From an uncultured Gammaproteobacteria bacterium (lineage in GTDB: Bacteria; Pseudomonadota; Gammaproteobacteria; Steroidobacterales; GCA-2729495), in assembly GCA_937958785.1 (NCBI GenBank), contig CALGMY010000050.1, forward strand, positions 1-25,645: a stretch of 25,645 nt of DNA, written 5' to 3'. The translations under genes and the position numbers were made by a program. The number at the start of each line of letters is the position of its first letter. The stretch's first letter is position 1. Below the pieces are notes generated by a model. The model searched no databases and was not told where the DNA came from. It saw only the letters and a list, made by a program, of their open reading frames with translations. This document shows positions 1 to 7,701 of this stretch, piece after piece.

Positions 1-1881
1 GCGGATCAGCTGCAGGCCCCCGGGCTTGGCGCTGTGGGCGATGGAGCCGTAGGCCATCCAGCCGGTGTCGAACTGGTATTTGAGGCCAGCGCGCCAGGTG
101 ACGGCGTCGAAGTCGACCTTGCCCTGGTCGATGGTGCCAGGCGCCACCTCGCGCAAGTCCCAGTAGTCGTCACCACAGGCGGCAATGTCGGGGAAATTGA
201 AGGGGAATGTCTCGATGTCGGTGGGGTCGCCGCTGTCCGGGTCGAAGCCCTGGCAACGCAAGTAGGAGAAATTCCGGGTCTCGATATTGTCTTCGGCGTA
301 CCGCAGTTCCGCATTCGCGACCAGGCGGTCGGTGATGTCGAAGTCGGCCGCGCTGAAGATCGCCCAGCCATCGGACTTGTTCTGCCCGAAAGGCCGACCC
401 AGTGGATCCAGTCCGCCATCCTCCGTCAGTGAGGTTCCGAAGATGTAGGAACCGATTGCAAGGCTCGTCGGTGCGGCTACCGGCCCGATGCCGATGTCGA
501 ACTGGGACTCCGGCAGCTGGGTGGTCGCCACGGGCGCACCGTCGAAGAACTCATTGTCCACATCGTAGTAGTACACGCCAGCCGTGTAGCGGAGCCGGTC
601 ATCACGGGGACTGGTGAAGCGGATCTCCTGGCTCCACTCTTCCGTGGTCTCGCCGTTCTCGATGTTCACGAAGCCCATGGGGGCCCGGGACCAGCTGGTC
701 GGGTCGAGGCAGGAGGCCGGCGCGTTGGAGTCGAAGTCGTTGCAGTAGACGAGGGGGATCGTGTTGCCCGAGCTCCGGCCGAAGTCCGACCGGGAGTTCT
801 GCTCCGTGTCCGAGTAGCCCGTGAGGAAGGTGAAGGTACCGAAATCCAGGTCCCAGACGATGTTGAGGTTGCCCCGGCGCAGGTCCCGGTTCTCGCCCGT
901 GGCCTCCGGGATCTTGGGCATCGAGTCGCCGGTGACCGAGTTCGCCACGGGCACGCCGTTGGGGAAGTCGTCGCGCGACAGCGCGTCGGGCAGCAGCTCT
1001 AGGTCGGGAATTTCCCCGCACCAGTTCTGGAGCCGCGTGTAGGGTCCCCCCGCGTCCTCGTCCGCCAGGGTCTGCTCGATCTGGTCCTCGCAGTTGGCGG
1101 GCAGGCCCGCGGTCGCCGGTTCGTCAATCTCGTCGTTGGAGCCGTACAGCCCCAGGCTCACGTCCAGCGTGTCCGTGGGCCGCCAGCGCAGCTTGCCCTG
1201 CAGGCTGCGGTACCGGTAGCCGCCGATCTGCGTGTCCGGCGCGAGGCTGTTGTCGTAGGAGCCGTCCCACTCGTCGTACATGGCGGAGACGCGGCCCGTG
1301 AGGGTCTCCCCGATCAGGGGGCCGCTGAACATGCCGAGGGCGCGCCGCTTGCCCCGGTTGCCGGTCTCGACCTCGGTCCTGGACTCGAACTCGTCGCTCG
1401 GGGCCTTGGTGACGTAGTTGATGGCGCCGCTGAACGCCGTCCGGCCATAGAGTGCACTCTGGGGGCCCTTGACGACCTCGATGCGCTCCACGTCGAGCTG
1501 GCTGAAGTTGAGGCCCTCGCGGCCGGACACGTAGACGTTGTCGACGAAGATGGCGGTCGCCTGCTCGCCGAAGATGTCCTGGGGCACGACGCCCCGGATC
1601 ACTACGACCGGCAGGTTCTCGCCGAAGGCGTTGAAGAAGTTGAGCCCCGGGGTGAGGTTCGAGATGTCGGCCAGGTTGTTGATGCCGGCCTGGGCCACGA
1701 GGTCTGAATCGAACGCCGTGATCGCCAGTGGCACTTCCTTCAGCTTCTCCTCGAACTTGCGCGCCGTCACCGTGATCTCGGCAATCTGGGCATGACCTGC
1801 CTGGGGTGCCCCCAGGCCTGCCGCGACGGTTGCGGTGGCAGCGAGGACCACCCGCACTGACCTCTTGATCGATCGACTCAT
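1..1881 (-). CDS. TonB-dependent outer-membrane receptor, 3' end outside window
   Basis: This is an outer-membrane active transporter driven by TonB-ExbBD; its substrate cannot be told. The frame is open from an ATG at 1881 to the left edge, giving 627 codons. A signal peptide of about 31 residues ends in AGHAQ and is followed by a TonB-box-like EITVTARK. The plug domain shows VPLAITAF near residue 50 and the hallmark VKGPQSALYGR near residue 140. Barrel signatures follow, including EEWSQEIRFTSP and, at the edge, TGWMAYGSIAHSAKPGG, so only the last barrel strands are missing. The start is supported by AGGGG 8 nt upstream. It is the last of three same-strand genes, 47 bp after the Ig-like repeat protein. 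The N-terminus resembles the large TARK-type receptor group common in Sphingomonads and marine Gammaproteobacteria. Confidence 0.95.
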   Translation of the reverse strand, partial: MSRSIKRSVRVVLAATATVAAGLGAPQAGHAQIAEITVTARKFEEKLKEVPLAITAFDSDLVAQAGINNLADISNLTPGLNFFNAFGENLPVVVIRGVVPQDIFGEQATAIFVDNVYVSGREGLNFSQLDVERIEVVKGPQSALYGRTAFSGAINYVTKAPSDEFESRTEVETGNRGKRRALGMFSGPLIGETLTGRVSAMYDEWDGSYDNSLAPDTQIGGYRYRSLQGKLRWRPTDTLDVSLGLYGSNDEIDEPATAGLPANCEDQIEQTLADEDAGGPYTRLQNWCGEIPDLELLPDALSRDDFPNGVPVANSVTGDSMPKIPEATGENRDLRRGNLNIVWDLDFGTFTFLTGYSDTEQNSRSDFGRSSGNTIPLVYCNDFDSNAPASCLDPTSWSRAPMGFVNIENGETTEEWSQEIRFTSPRDDRLRYTAGVYYYDVDNEFFDGAPVATTQLPESQFDIGIGPVAAPTSLAIGSYIFGTSLTEDGGLDPLGRPFGQNKSDGWAIFSAADFDITDRLVANAELRYAEDNIETRNFSYLRCQGFDPDSGDPTDIETFPFNFPDIAACGDDYWDLREVAPGTIDQGKVDFDAVTWRAGLKYQFDTGWMAYGSIAHSAKPGGLQLIR

Positions 1882-1928
1882 CCCCTGAACCCCTGAATGC
1901 GATTGATGTTGCGTGCGTCGACCTTGCT

Positions 1929-4010
1929 TCAGCGGGCGGACCCGGCCTTCTGCTGCGCCCGGCGGCGCCGCAGAAGGGGCAGGCCGCCCAGCAGCGCCAG
2001 GCTCCACGGATCCACGGCGCCCGTGCCCCCGGGCAGGAGGCCGCCGTTGCCACCACCACCGCCACCGCCCGCGGCAGTCACGGTGATGGCGAAGGTGCCG
2101 GTGTCGCTCTGGCCGGCGCCATTCTCGTCAGTGATGGTCACGACGCAGCTGTCGGCGCCCGAGTAACCCGCATTCGGCGTGTAGGTCAGGTTGGTGCCGG
2201 ACAGGGCGCAGGTGCCATTCGCTGCTGCGGTCGTCACCGCCAGCGTGTGCTGGGCGAGAGAGCCATTGCCGGCCGTGAACGTCAGCGCCCTTGCCGCCGA
2301 GGCCGTGTCCTGGGCGGTCGTGATGGTGCTGTCGGCCAGGGTTGGCGAGACGTCCGCGATGTTGACCGTGACCGTGCCAGTGGCCGTCTCCGGCGTACCC
2401 GGGTCGCCATCGGTAATCGTGTAGTCGAAGCTGCCCGTGCCCTTGAAGAAGGACATGGACGGCGTGAAGGTCACCACGTTGCCAGTGACGCTGGTGGTGC
2501 CATTGACGGCGGCGGAGGCGGTCACCGTCGTCGGCGCATTGCCGAGGTTGTTGCCTGCCAGGGTACCGGCGTTGAACGGGCCGCTCACGGTGTTGGGTGC
2601 CGAACCCTGGGTCGAAATCGCGAGGGTGCCGTTGCCAGCCACCGGGATGGCGTTATTCACCGTGACACTCACCGTGCCGGAGTCAGTCAGGTCGCCATCG
2701 GTGATCTGGTAGGTAAAGTTCTCCGTGTAGGTGGGCGTGCCAGCTGCGGTGGGGGCTGGGGTGTAGCTGACGGACACCGTGGCCGCGGACGCGGCGGCAC
2801 CCGCGGTTGCCGTGCCACCCTGGTCAGGCGGGCTCGTGATTGTGACCGTCACCGGGTCGGTGAAGCCCACGTCATTGGCGCCCACCAGGATATTGATGGC
2901 TGCGCTGTTGCGGGTGGTGGTGGCGGTGTCGGGGTTGGCGCCGCCGGCCAGGATATTGACGGTCACGGTGGCGGTGTCGCTGGTCAGGCCATCCCCGTCG
3001 AGCACCGTGTAGACGAAGGTATCGGTGCCGGTTTCCGCGGGTCCGGAGGTGTACTCGATCGTGATGCCGGCCTGGTTGCCCGGATTGGTGCCCAGCACCG
3101 TTGCCGTGCCCTTGGCGGGCGGCGTTGAGATGCTTACCGTCACTGGGTTGCCGAAGTTGACGTCATTGGCCAGCACGTCCAGCTCCTGCGCCACGGCCTG
3201 CAGGACATTGAAGGGCCCGTCATTCACCGCATCCGGAGCGGCCGTGAAGGTCAGGAAATTGGCGCCCGCCTCGGCAAGGACGGGATTGGGGTTGCTTGGC
3301 AGGGTGATCGGGATGGAATTCCGGATGACCAGCTTCCGGTCGCTCGCCGGCACGGCGGTATTGTCGACCTGGACGTCCCAGAGGTCGAACGCGCCATCCT
3401 GGGCATCGCAGGGCGGGATCGCGGCCACTGTGGTCACGCCGCGGGTATTGCCGGTGCTCGCGTCGTCGCCGCCCACCGTGCGCTGCACGCACTTGGCGTT
3501 GCCGCCCACGTTGTACTGTGCGGAACTGCCCAGGAGGAAGTCGTCCCCGATGCTCACGTTGAGGCAGCCGTTGGCGCCGACAGTGCTGAGGAAGGTGCCC
3601 TCGATGCACTGGTAGGATCCGGCGGAGGTCGTGTTGTTCACCGTGTCGATGACCAGGTCCGTGACCCGGTCGCTGATGACGGGTGAGCCGTTCGCGTTGC
3701 TGCTGATGAACGAAGTGCTCTGGAAGGTGCCGGTCATGGCCAGGACGCCCGTGGCCGCGTCCCACGTCCAGGCCGCGTTGGAATCAACGGCGTTCGCCAC
3801 CGCCCAGTTGCCACCCGTGGTTGCGGCGCTGCTGAGGCAAGGCTGGGTGGCACCCAGCGGCGTGCAGAACTTCCACTTCAGCGTGGAGAGCGCGCCGCTG
3901 GCGCTCCGCTGGTTGTGCGTGTCGAGCCGCACGGGCACAGGCGCCGCGCTGGCGACGCCGGCCACTGCAAGCAGCGCCAGGGTGATGAATGCGTGTATTG
4001 CTTTGCTCAC
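1929..4010 (-). CDS. Exported protein with four Ig-like repeats and a C-terminal sorting tail
   Basis: This is a predicted secreted or surface-anchored protein of 693 aa; no enzymatic motif is visible. I chose the GTG start at 4010 because it is preceded by GAGGG and directly begins a signal peptide (SKAIHAF..., cleavage near ASAA). An upstream ATG at 4055 would bury that signal peptide. A Cys-containing N-terminal domain covers roughly residues 25-255. Four tandem domains of about 95 residues follow, of the cadherin-like/bacterial Ig type, each ending in a form of YTxTDGDxxT...GTVTVxV. The C-terminus has a poly-Gly stretch, then DPWSLALLGGLPLLRRRR: a short linker, a hydrophobic helix and an Arg cluster. 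That is the layout of GlyGly-CTERM-like sorting signals rather than PEP-CTERM. The gene lies between a beta-barrel protein and a TonB receptor, so a role at the cell surface is likely. Confidence 0.88.
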   Translation of the reverse strand: MSKAIHAFITLALLAVAGVASAAPVPVRLDTHNQRSASGALSTLKWKFCTPLGATQPCLSSAATTGGNWAVANAVDSNAAWTWDAATGVLAMTGTFQSTSFISSNANGSPVISDRVTDLVIDTVNNTTSAGSYQCIEGTFLSTVGANGCLNVSIGDDFLLGSSAQYNVGGNAKCVQRTVGGDDASTGNTRGVTTVAAIPPCDAQDGAFDLWDVQVDNTAVPASDRKLVIRNSIPITLPSNPNPVLAEAGANFLTFTAAPDAVNDGPFNVLQAVAQELDVLANDVNFGNPVTVSISTPPAKGTATVLGTNPGNQAGITIEYTSGPAETGTDTFVYTVLDGDGLTSDTATVTVNILAGGANPDTATTTRNSAAINILVGANDVGFTDPVTVTITSPPDQGGTATAGAAASAATVSVSYTPAPTAAGTPTYTENFTYQITDGDLTDSGTVSVTVNNAIPVAGNGTLAISTQGSAPNTVSGPFNAGTLAGNNLGNAPTTVTASAAVNGTTSVTGNVVTFTPSMSFFKGTGSFDYTITDGDPGTPETATGTVTVNIADVSPTLADSTITTAQDTASAARALTFTAGNGSLAQHTLAVTTAAANGTCALSGTNLTYTPNAGYSGADSCVVTITDENGAGQSDTGTFAITVTAAGGGGGGGNGGLLPGGTGAVDPWSLALLGGLPLLRRRRAQQKAGSAR

Positions 4011-4066
4011 GGAATTGCCCTCAACGAAAACTTGAAATCTGCTGGTTCCATCCAACCCGGCGTGCG

Positions 4067-4654
4067 TCAGTCGGCCGACTTGCGGCCGAAGGAGAACTCG
4101 ACGGCGAGGTTGACCGATGACAGGTCGCCCACGTCGGCGTCGAACATCTCGTACTCCGCCCGGAAGCCGATCAGGTCCGTCAGGCGGAACACCACGCCGG
4201 CGCCACCCACCACGCCCCGCTCGGAGGAGGTGGAATTGGTCACGCCATCCACGGCCAGCTCGTCGTCGAAGTCGTAGATGCCGGCCTTCACGTAGGCATC
4301 GAAATCTTCCATGGTCGTCGGGATGTAGAACACGCCCTGGGCGGAGAAGCCCGTGAAGGTCAGCTCGAGCTGGCCCGGCAGGTCCTCGCTCGTGGACCGG
4401 TCCTCGAAGTTGCCCGACATGTGGTACGCCGCCTCGAGCCCCACCCAGCGGTTGAACTGGTACTGGCCGTAGAACTTGTAGCCCACGGCGTTGTCATCGA
4501 TGAAGGAGTCACCGAGTTCGGCGGCGGAGACATCGTCACCGTCGAAGGTGCCGAAGGCAGCGGCCACACCGGCCCGCCAGCCCGGTTCGGTCTGGTCCGC
4601 CTGGGCCGACCAGCTCGCCAGAGCGAGCAAACCCAACACTGCCATTCGCTTCAT
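4067..4654 (-). CDS. Small outer-membrane beta-barrel protein
   Basis: The 195-aa protein has a clear signal peptide (MKRMAVLGLLALASWSAQA, cleavage before DQTEP). Alternating short amphipathic strands follow, such as YKFYGQYQFNRWVGLEAAYHM and FRAEYEMFD, ending in the aromatic pattern NLAVEFSFG. This is the build of the OmpA/OmpX-like eight-stranded barrel superfamily (outer membrane protein beta-barrel domain). GAGGAG lies about 10 nt upstream of the ATG. It is the first gene of a probable three-gene minus-strand operon, 56 bp ahead of the Ig-like repeat protein. No ligand or enzymatic function can be assigned. Confidence 0.88.
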   Translation of the reverse strand: MKRMAVLGLLALASWSAQADQTEPGWRAGVAAAFGTFDGDDVSAAELGDSFIDDNAVGYKFYGQYQFNRWVGLEAAYHMSGNFEDRSTSEDLPGQLELTFTGFSAQGVFYIPTTMEDFDAYVKAGIYDFDDELAVDGVTNSTSSERGVVGGAGVVFRLTDLIGFRAEYEMFDADVGDLSSVNLAVEFSFGRKSAD

Positions 4655-5004
4655 TTCGCAAGTCTCCTCAAAGTGTGGATGCCGGGGTCACGTCACCCGC
4701 TGGTGCGCTCCCGGTATGGTGCAACGGAAAATCCCAAGGCCCTGCCGTCCCCGCGTCGCCTTGTTATGGTTCTTGCTGACGCCTGCCCCGGGCCGGCCAT
4801 CCGGGACGTATTCCCGTTTCCCCACGCCCGGCCGGCGCAGCAAAACGACCATAACCAATCCCCGAGTTATAAAGCAAGCGTCATCCGGGTTATATGCCAC
4901 CCGCCGCGGTGATCCGCCGCAGTGCTGGCGCCTGCGCGATATGCTTCGCGGCCGCCGGCGATTAATCACCCTGTCCGAAAGCCCGCCCTTTCCGAAGGCC
5001 TGCC
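4655..5004. other. Divergent intergenic region with an inverted repeat
   Basis: This 350-bp gap separates two divergently transcribed units and must hold both promoters. It is less GC-rich than the flanking genes at 4840-4900. I see an exact 8-bp inverted repeat, GTTATGGT at 4763-4770 and ACCATAAC at 4848-4855, and A/T-rich -10-like words on the plus strand (TTATAA near 4867, TTATAT near 4889). No convincing -35/-10 pair, riboswitch or coding frame is visible. Confidence 0.5.
4763..4855. repeat. Inverted repeat GTTATGGT...ACCATAAC, possible operator
   Basis: The two arms are exact over 8 bp, at 4763-4770 and 4848-4855, with a 77-bp spacer. The arms are too far apart for a terminator and lie in a divergent promoter region, so two half-sites for a regulator are possible. 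The chance of an 8-bp match in 350 bp is not negligible. Confidence 0.25.
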
Positions 5005-5778
5005 ATGAAGCATCCGAAGATGACCGCCTTCCTCGCGGTGGCCGCCGCCCTGGTGCTGTGGGTGTCTGTCGCGGGAATCGAAGGGGAACGGCCACGGGCT
5101 GACCTCTCCCCCGGCGTCGCGACGCCGGGGGCCGTGCTGGTGCTCGGTGGAACGCGGGCGACCGGCCTCGAGGTCGTGCGGCTGCTCCGGGCCCGGGGCG
5201 ACGCGGTCGTGGTGCTGGCCCGGCCGGGATCCGATGCGGCGGCCGCGGAGGCCCTCGGCGCCCGGGTGGTCCGGGGCGACGCCCTCGAGCCCGTCGACCT
5301 CTCCGCCGCCCTGGCGGGCGGGCCGTTCCGCGCCATCGTGTCCACACTCGGTGGACGCAACCTTCAAGGCCCGCGGCCGGATTTCGAGGGCAATCGCAAC
5401 GCGGTGGACGCCGCCCGTTTCGCCGGGGTCCGGCGCTTCGTGCTGGTCACGGCCATCGGAGCGGGGGATTCCAGGACGGCGGCGCCAGCGATCGCCCGGT
5501 ACATGCTGCGCAACGTACTGCGGGAAAAGACCAAGGCCGAGGACTTCCTGACCACCAGCGGCCTCGACTACACCATCATTCGCCCCGGCGGCCTGCTGGA
5601 CGGGGAGGCCGGGGGCCGCGCCTATCTCACGCCCGACACCCGGGCCATGAGCTGGATCCGCCGGGCCGATGTCGCGAGGCTCACCGTCCAGGCCCTGGAC
5701 GATCCCCGGGCGATCGGCCAGGTCTTCCACGCCTTCGACCCGGACCGGACCCGCTTCTGGTCCATCGTGGCGAACTGA
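5005..5778 (+). CDS. Atypical SDR / NAD(P)-binding Rossmann protein with N-terminal hydrophobic segment
   Basis: The 257-aa protein belongs to the NmrA-like, atypical short-chain dehydrogenase group. The nucleotide-binding glycine motif GGTRATG is at residues 48-54. The body carries the usual group features: a conserved VSTLGG, FVLVTAIGAG, and KAEDFLTTSGLDYTIIRPGGL. The classical SDR YxxxK pair is not evident, so the protein could be a redox sensor or a reductase of unknown substrate. The first 25 residues form a hydrophobic segment resembling a signal anchor, which is unusual for a Rossmann enzyme. The ATG has GAAGG 7 nt upstream. It is the first gene of a unit with the BtuB-like receptor, 11 bp downstream. 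Confidence 0.88.
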   Translation: MKHPKMTAFLAVAAALVLWVSVAGIEGERPRADLSPGVATPGAVLVLGGTRATGLEVVRLLRARGDAVVVLARPGSDAAAAEALGARVVRGDALEPVDLSAALAGGPFRAIVSTLGGRNLQGPRPDFEGNRNAVDAARFAGVRRFVLVTAIGAGDSRTAAPAIARYMLRNVLREKTKAEDFLTTSGLDYTIIRPGGLLDGEAGGRAYLTPDTRAMSWIRRADVARLTVQALDDPRAIGQVFHAFDPDRTRFWSIVAN

Positions 5779-5789
5779 GCGGGCACGGC

Positions 5790-7691
5790 ATGCACGGGAG
5801 CAGGGAGCGCGGGACGCGAACGGCGGCGCTCGCGGCTGGACTGCTCGCCTCCGCCGTTGCCGCAGGCGGGCCCCCCGAGGAGTTGCTGGTCACGGGCACC
5901 CGCCTGCCGGCCGCCACCGCGCTGTTCCCGGGCGCCACCACGGTGCTGGACCGGGCCGGGATCGACGCCCGCAACGATGCGCTCGCCGTCGACCTGCTCC
6001 GGGACGTCCCCGGCCTGCACGTGAACCAGCCCGGTGCGGGGGGTGTTGCCCAGGTCTTCATCCGGGGCGCCGAGCCCAACTTCACCGTGTTCCTGCTCGA
6101 CGGCATCGAGGTGAACGACCTCAACAACACCCGGGGCGGTTCCTTCGACCTCGCGAGCCTCAACCTCGCCGACCTGGAGCGCGTCGAGATCGTGCGGGGC
6201 CCCCAGTCCTCCATCTATGGCTCCGACGGACTCGCGGGCGTGGTGAACTTCATCAGCCGGGATGCCGGCGCGACGCCCGGTGCCGCCGTGGAGCTCGAGG
6301 CGGGTGGCGAGGGCTTCCGGCGGGGCAGCCTGCGGGCGGACGGGCCCCTGGGCGCGACCGCCGGCGTCGCGGTGCAGGCCAGCCACCGGGACGACGGCGA
6401 GGCCGTGCCCGGCAGCACGAACGAGGTGGACACCGTCTCCGCCCGGCTCCGCTGGCAGCCGGCGGCAGCGGTACTGGCCCGCGCCCAGGTCCGCCATGCC
6501 CGCTCGGCGCGCACCACCTATCCCGAGCAGAGCGGTGGCCCGGAACTCGCCGTGCTGCCGGACCTCGAGTCCGGCGAGGCGGACGACCTGACCGTCGGCG
6601 GCGACCTCGCCTGGACCCTGAACGACCGGGTCGCCCTCGAGGCGATCGCCTCGGTCTACGACCGCTCCGACCAGTATGACTCGCCCGGCATCGCGCCCTT
6701 CGACGTGATCCCGCCCAACGGCGCCCGCAACGACCTCGAGCGGCGCTACGGGGCATTGCGGGCCACGGTCAGCGCCGGCACCCGGCTCGAGGGCACCGTC
6801 GGTGTCGACCACCAGCGGGAGTCCGGCACGTCCGGAGGCTACGTGGAGTTCGAGCCCGGCAACCCGCTGCCCACCAGCTTCGACCTGGACCGGCGCGTCC
6901 TCGGGCTGTTCGCCGAGGGGCGTTTCCGCCCGGCCGATCCCTGGGTGCTCCAGGCCAGCCTGCGCCGGGACGACCCGGACGAGGCCGACGCGGAGACCAC
7001 GGCCCGCCTCGGCGCCGTCTATTCACTCCCGGACGGCGCCACCCGCGTGCGGGTGAACTGGGGCACGGGCTTCAAGCTGCCGGGCTTCTTCGCCCTCGGC
7101 AGCCCCCTGGTGGGTAACCCGGACCTGCGGCCCGAGACCAGCACCAGCCTGGAACTGGGTCTCAGCCGCGTGCTGGCGGGCGGCGCGGGCCAGGTCGACC
7201 TCGCGCTGTTCGACAATGACTACGAGGACCTCATCGACCTGGACCCCGACACCTTCCGCAACGTCAATCGCGACCGGGTCACCACCCGGGGGGCGGAACT
7301 CGCCGGGACCGTCGCCCTGTCGTCCGCCGTCAGCCTGCGGGGCCACGTGACCTTCACCGATATCGACGTCAAGGGTGCTGACCGGGAACTGCAGCAGCGG
7401 CCCGAGTGGCGGGGCGGGGCGGCGCTGCGCTGGCAGCCGTCCGGGACCTGGCTCGCGGACCTCGACTGGCTCTACACCGGCGACGTGCTGGACTCGTCCC
7501 TGCCCACGGGCCAGCTCACGCTGCCGGCCTGGAACCGGGTGGACCTCAGCGTCACCTGGACCCCGGTGCCGGGCCTCGCGGTCACGTTCGCCGTCGACAA
7601 CCTGCTCGACGCCCACTATGAGGAAGCCATCGGCTTCCCGGCCGCCGGCCTCCGTCCGCGGCTCGGCTTCCGCTTTGGCTTCGGCGCCTGA
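5790..7691 (+). CDS. BtuB-like TonB-dependent outer-membrane receptor
   Basis: This is a 633-aa outer-membrane transporter of the BtuB/cobalamin-type subgroup. An N-terminal export signal (TAALAAGLLASAVAAGG) is followed by the TonB-box region EELLVTGTR near residues 30-38. The plug shows LRDVPGLHVNQPG, FIRGAEPNFTVFLLDGIEVND and VEIVRGPQSSIYGSDGLAGVVNF, which are BtuB-like signatures. The C-terminus, NLLDAHYEEAIGFPAAGLRPRLGFRFGF, closes the barrel with a terminal aromatic. The length is typical of BtuB (about 600 aa). No cobalamin riboswitch precedes it: only 11 bp separate it from the SDR gene. The substrate could therefore be something other than B12. The GH3 gene follows after 10 bp. Confidence 0.93.
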   Translation: MHGSRERGTRTAALAAGLLASAVAAGGPPEELLVTGTRLPAATALFPGATTVLDRAGIDARNDALAVDLLRDVPGLHVNQPGAGGVAQVFIRGAEPNFTVFLLDGIEVNDLNNTRGGSFDLASLNLADLERVEIVRGPQSSIYGSDGLAGVVNFISRDAGATPGAAVELEAGGEGFRRGSLRADGPLGATAGVAVQASHRDDGEAVPGSTNEVDTVSARLRWQPAAAVLARAQVRHARSARTTYPEQSGGPELAVLPDLESGEADDLTVGGDLAWTLNDRVALEAIASVYDRSDQYDSPGIAPFDVIPPNGARNDLERRYGALRATVSAGTRLEGTVGVDHQRESGTSGGYVEFEPGNPLPTSFDLDRRVLGLFAEGRFRPADPWVLQASLRRDDPDEADAETTARLGAVYSLPDGATRVRVNWGTGFKLPGFFALGSPLVGNPDLRPETSTSLELGLSRVLAGGAGQVDLALFDNDYEDLIDLDPDTFRNVNRDRVTTRGAELAGTVALSSAVSLRGHVTFTDIDVKGADRELQQRPEWRGGAALRWQPSGTWLADLDWLYTGDVLDSSLPTGQLTLPAWNRVDLSVTWTPVPGLAVTFAVDNLLDAHYEEAIGFPAAGLRPRLGFRFGFGA

Positions 7692-7701
7692 GGGGGCTTC
7701 G

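Noticed and set aside
5700..5790. Cobalamin riboswitch ahead of the BtuB-like receptor
   Set aside because: Only 11 bp separate the receptor from the upstream gene and no B12-box-like sequence was seen.
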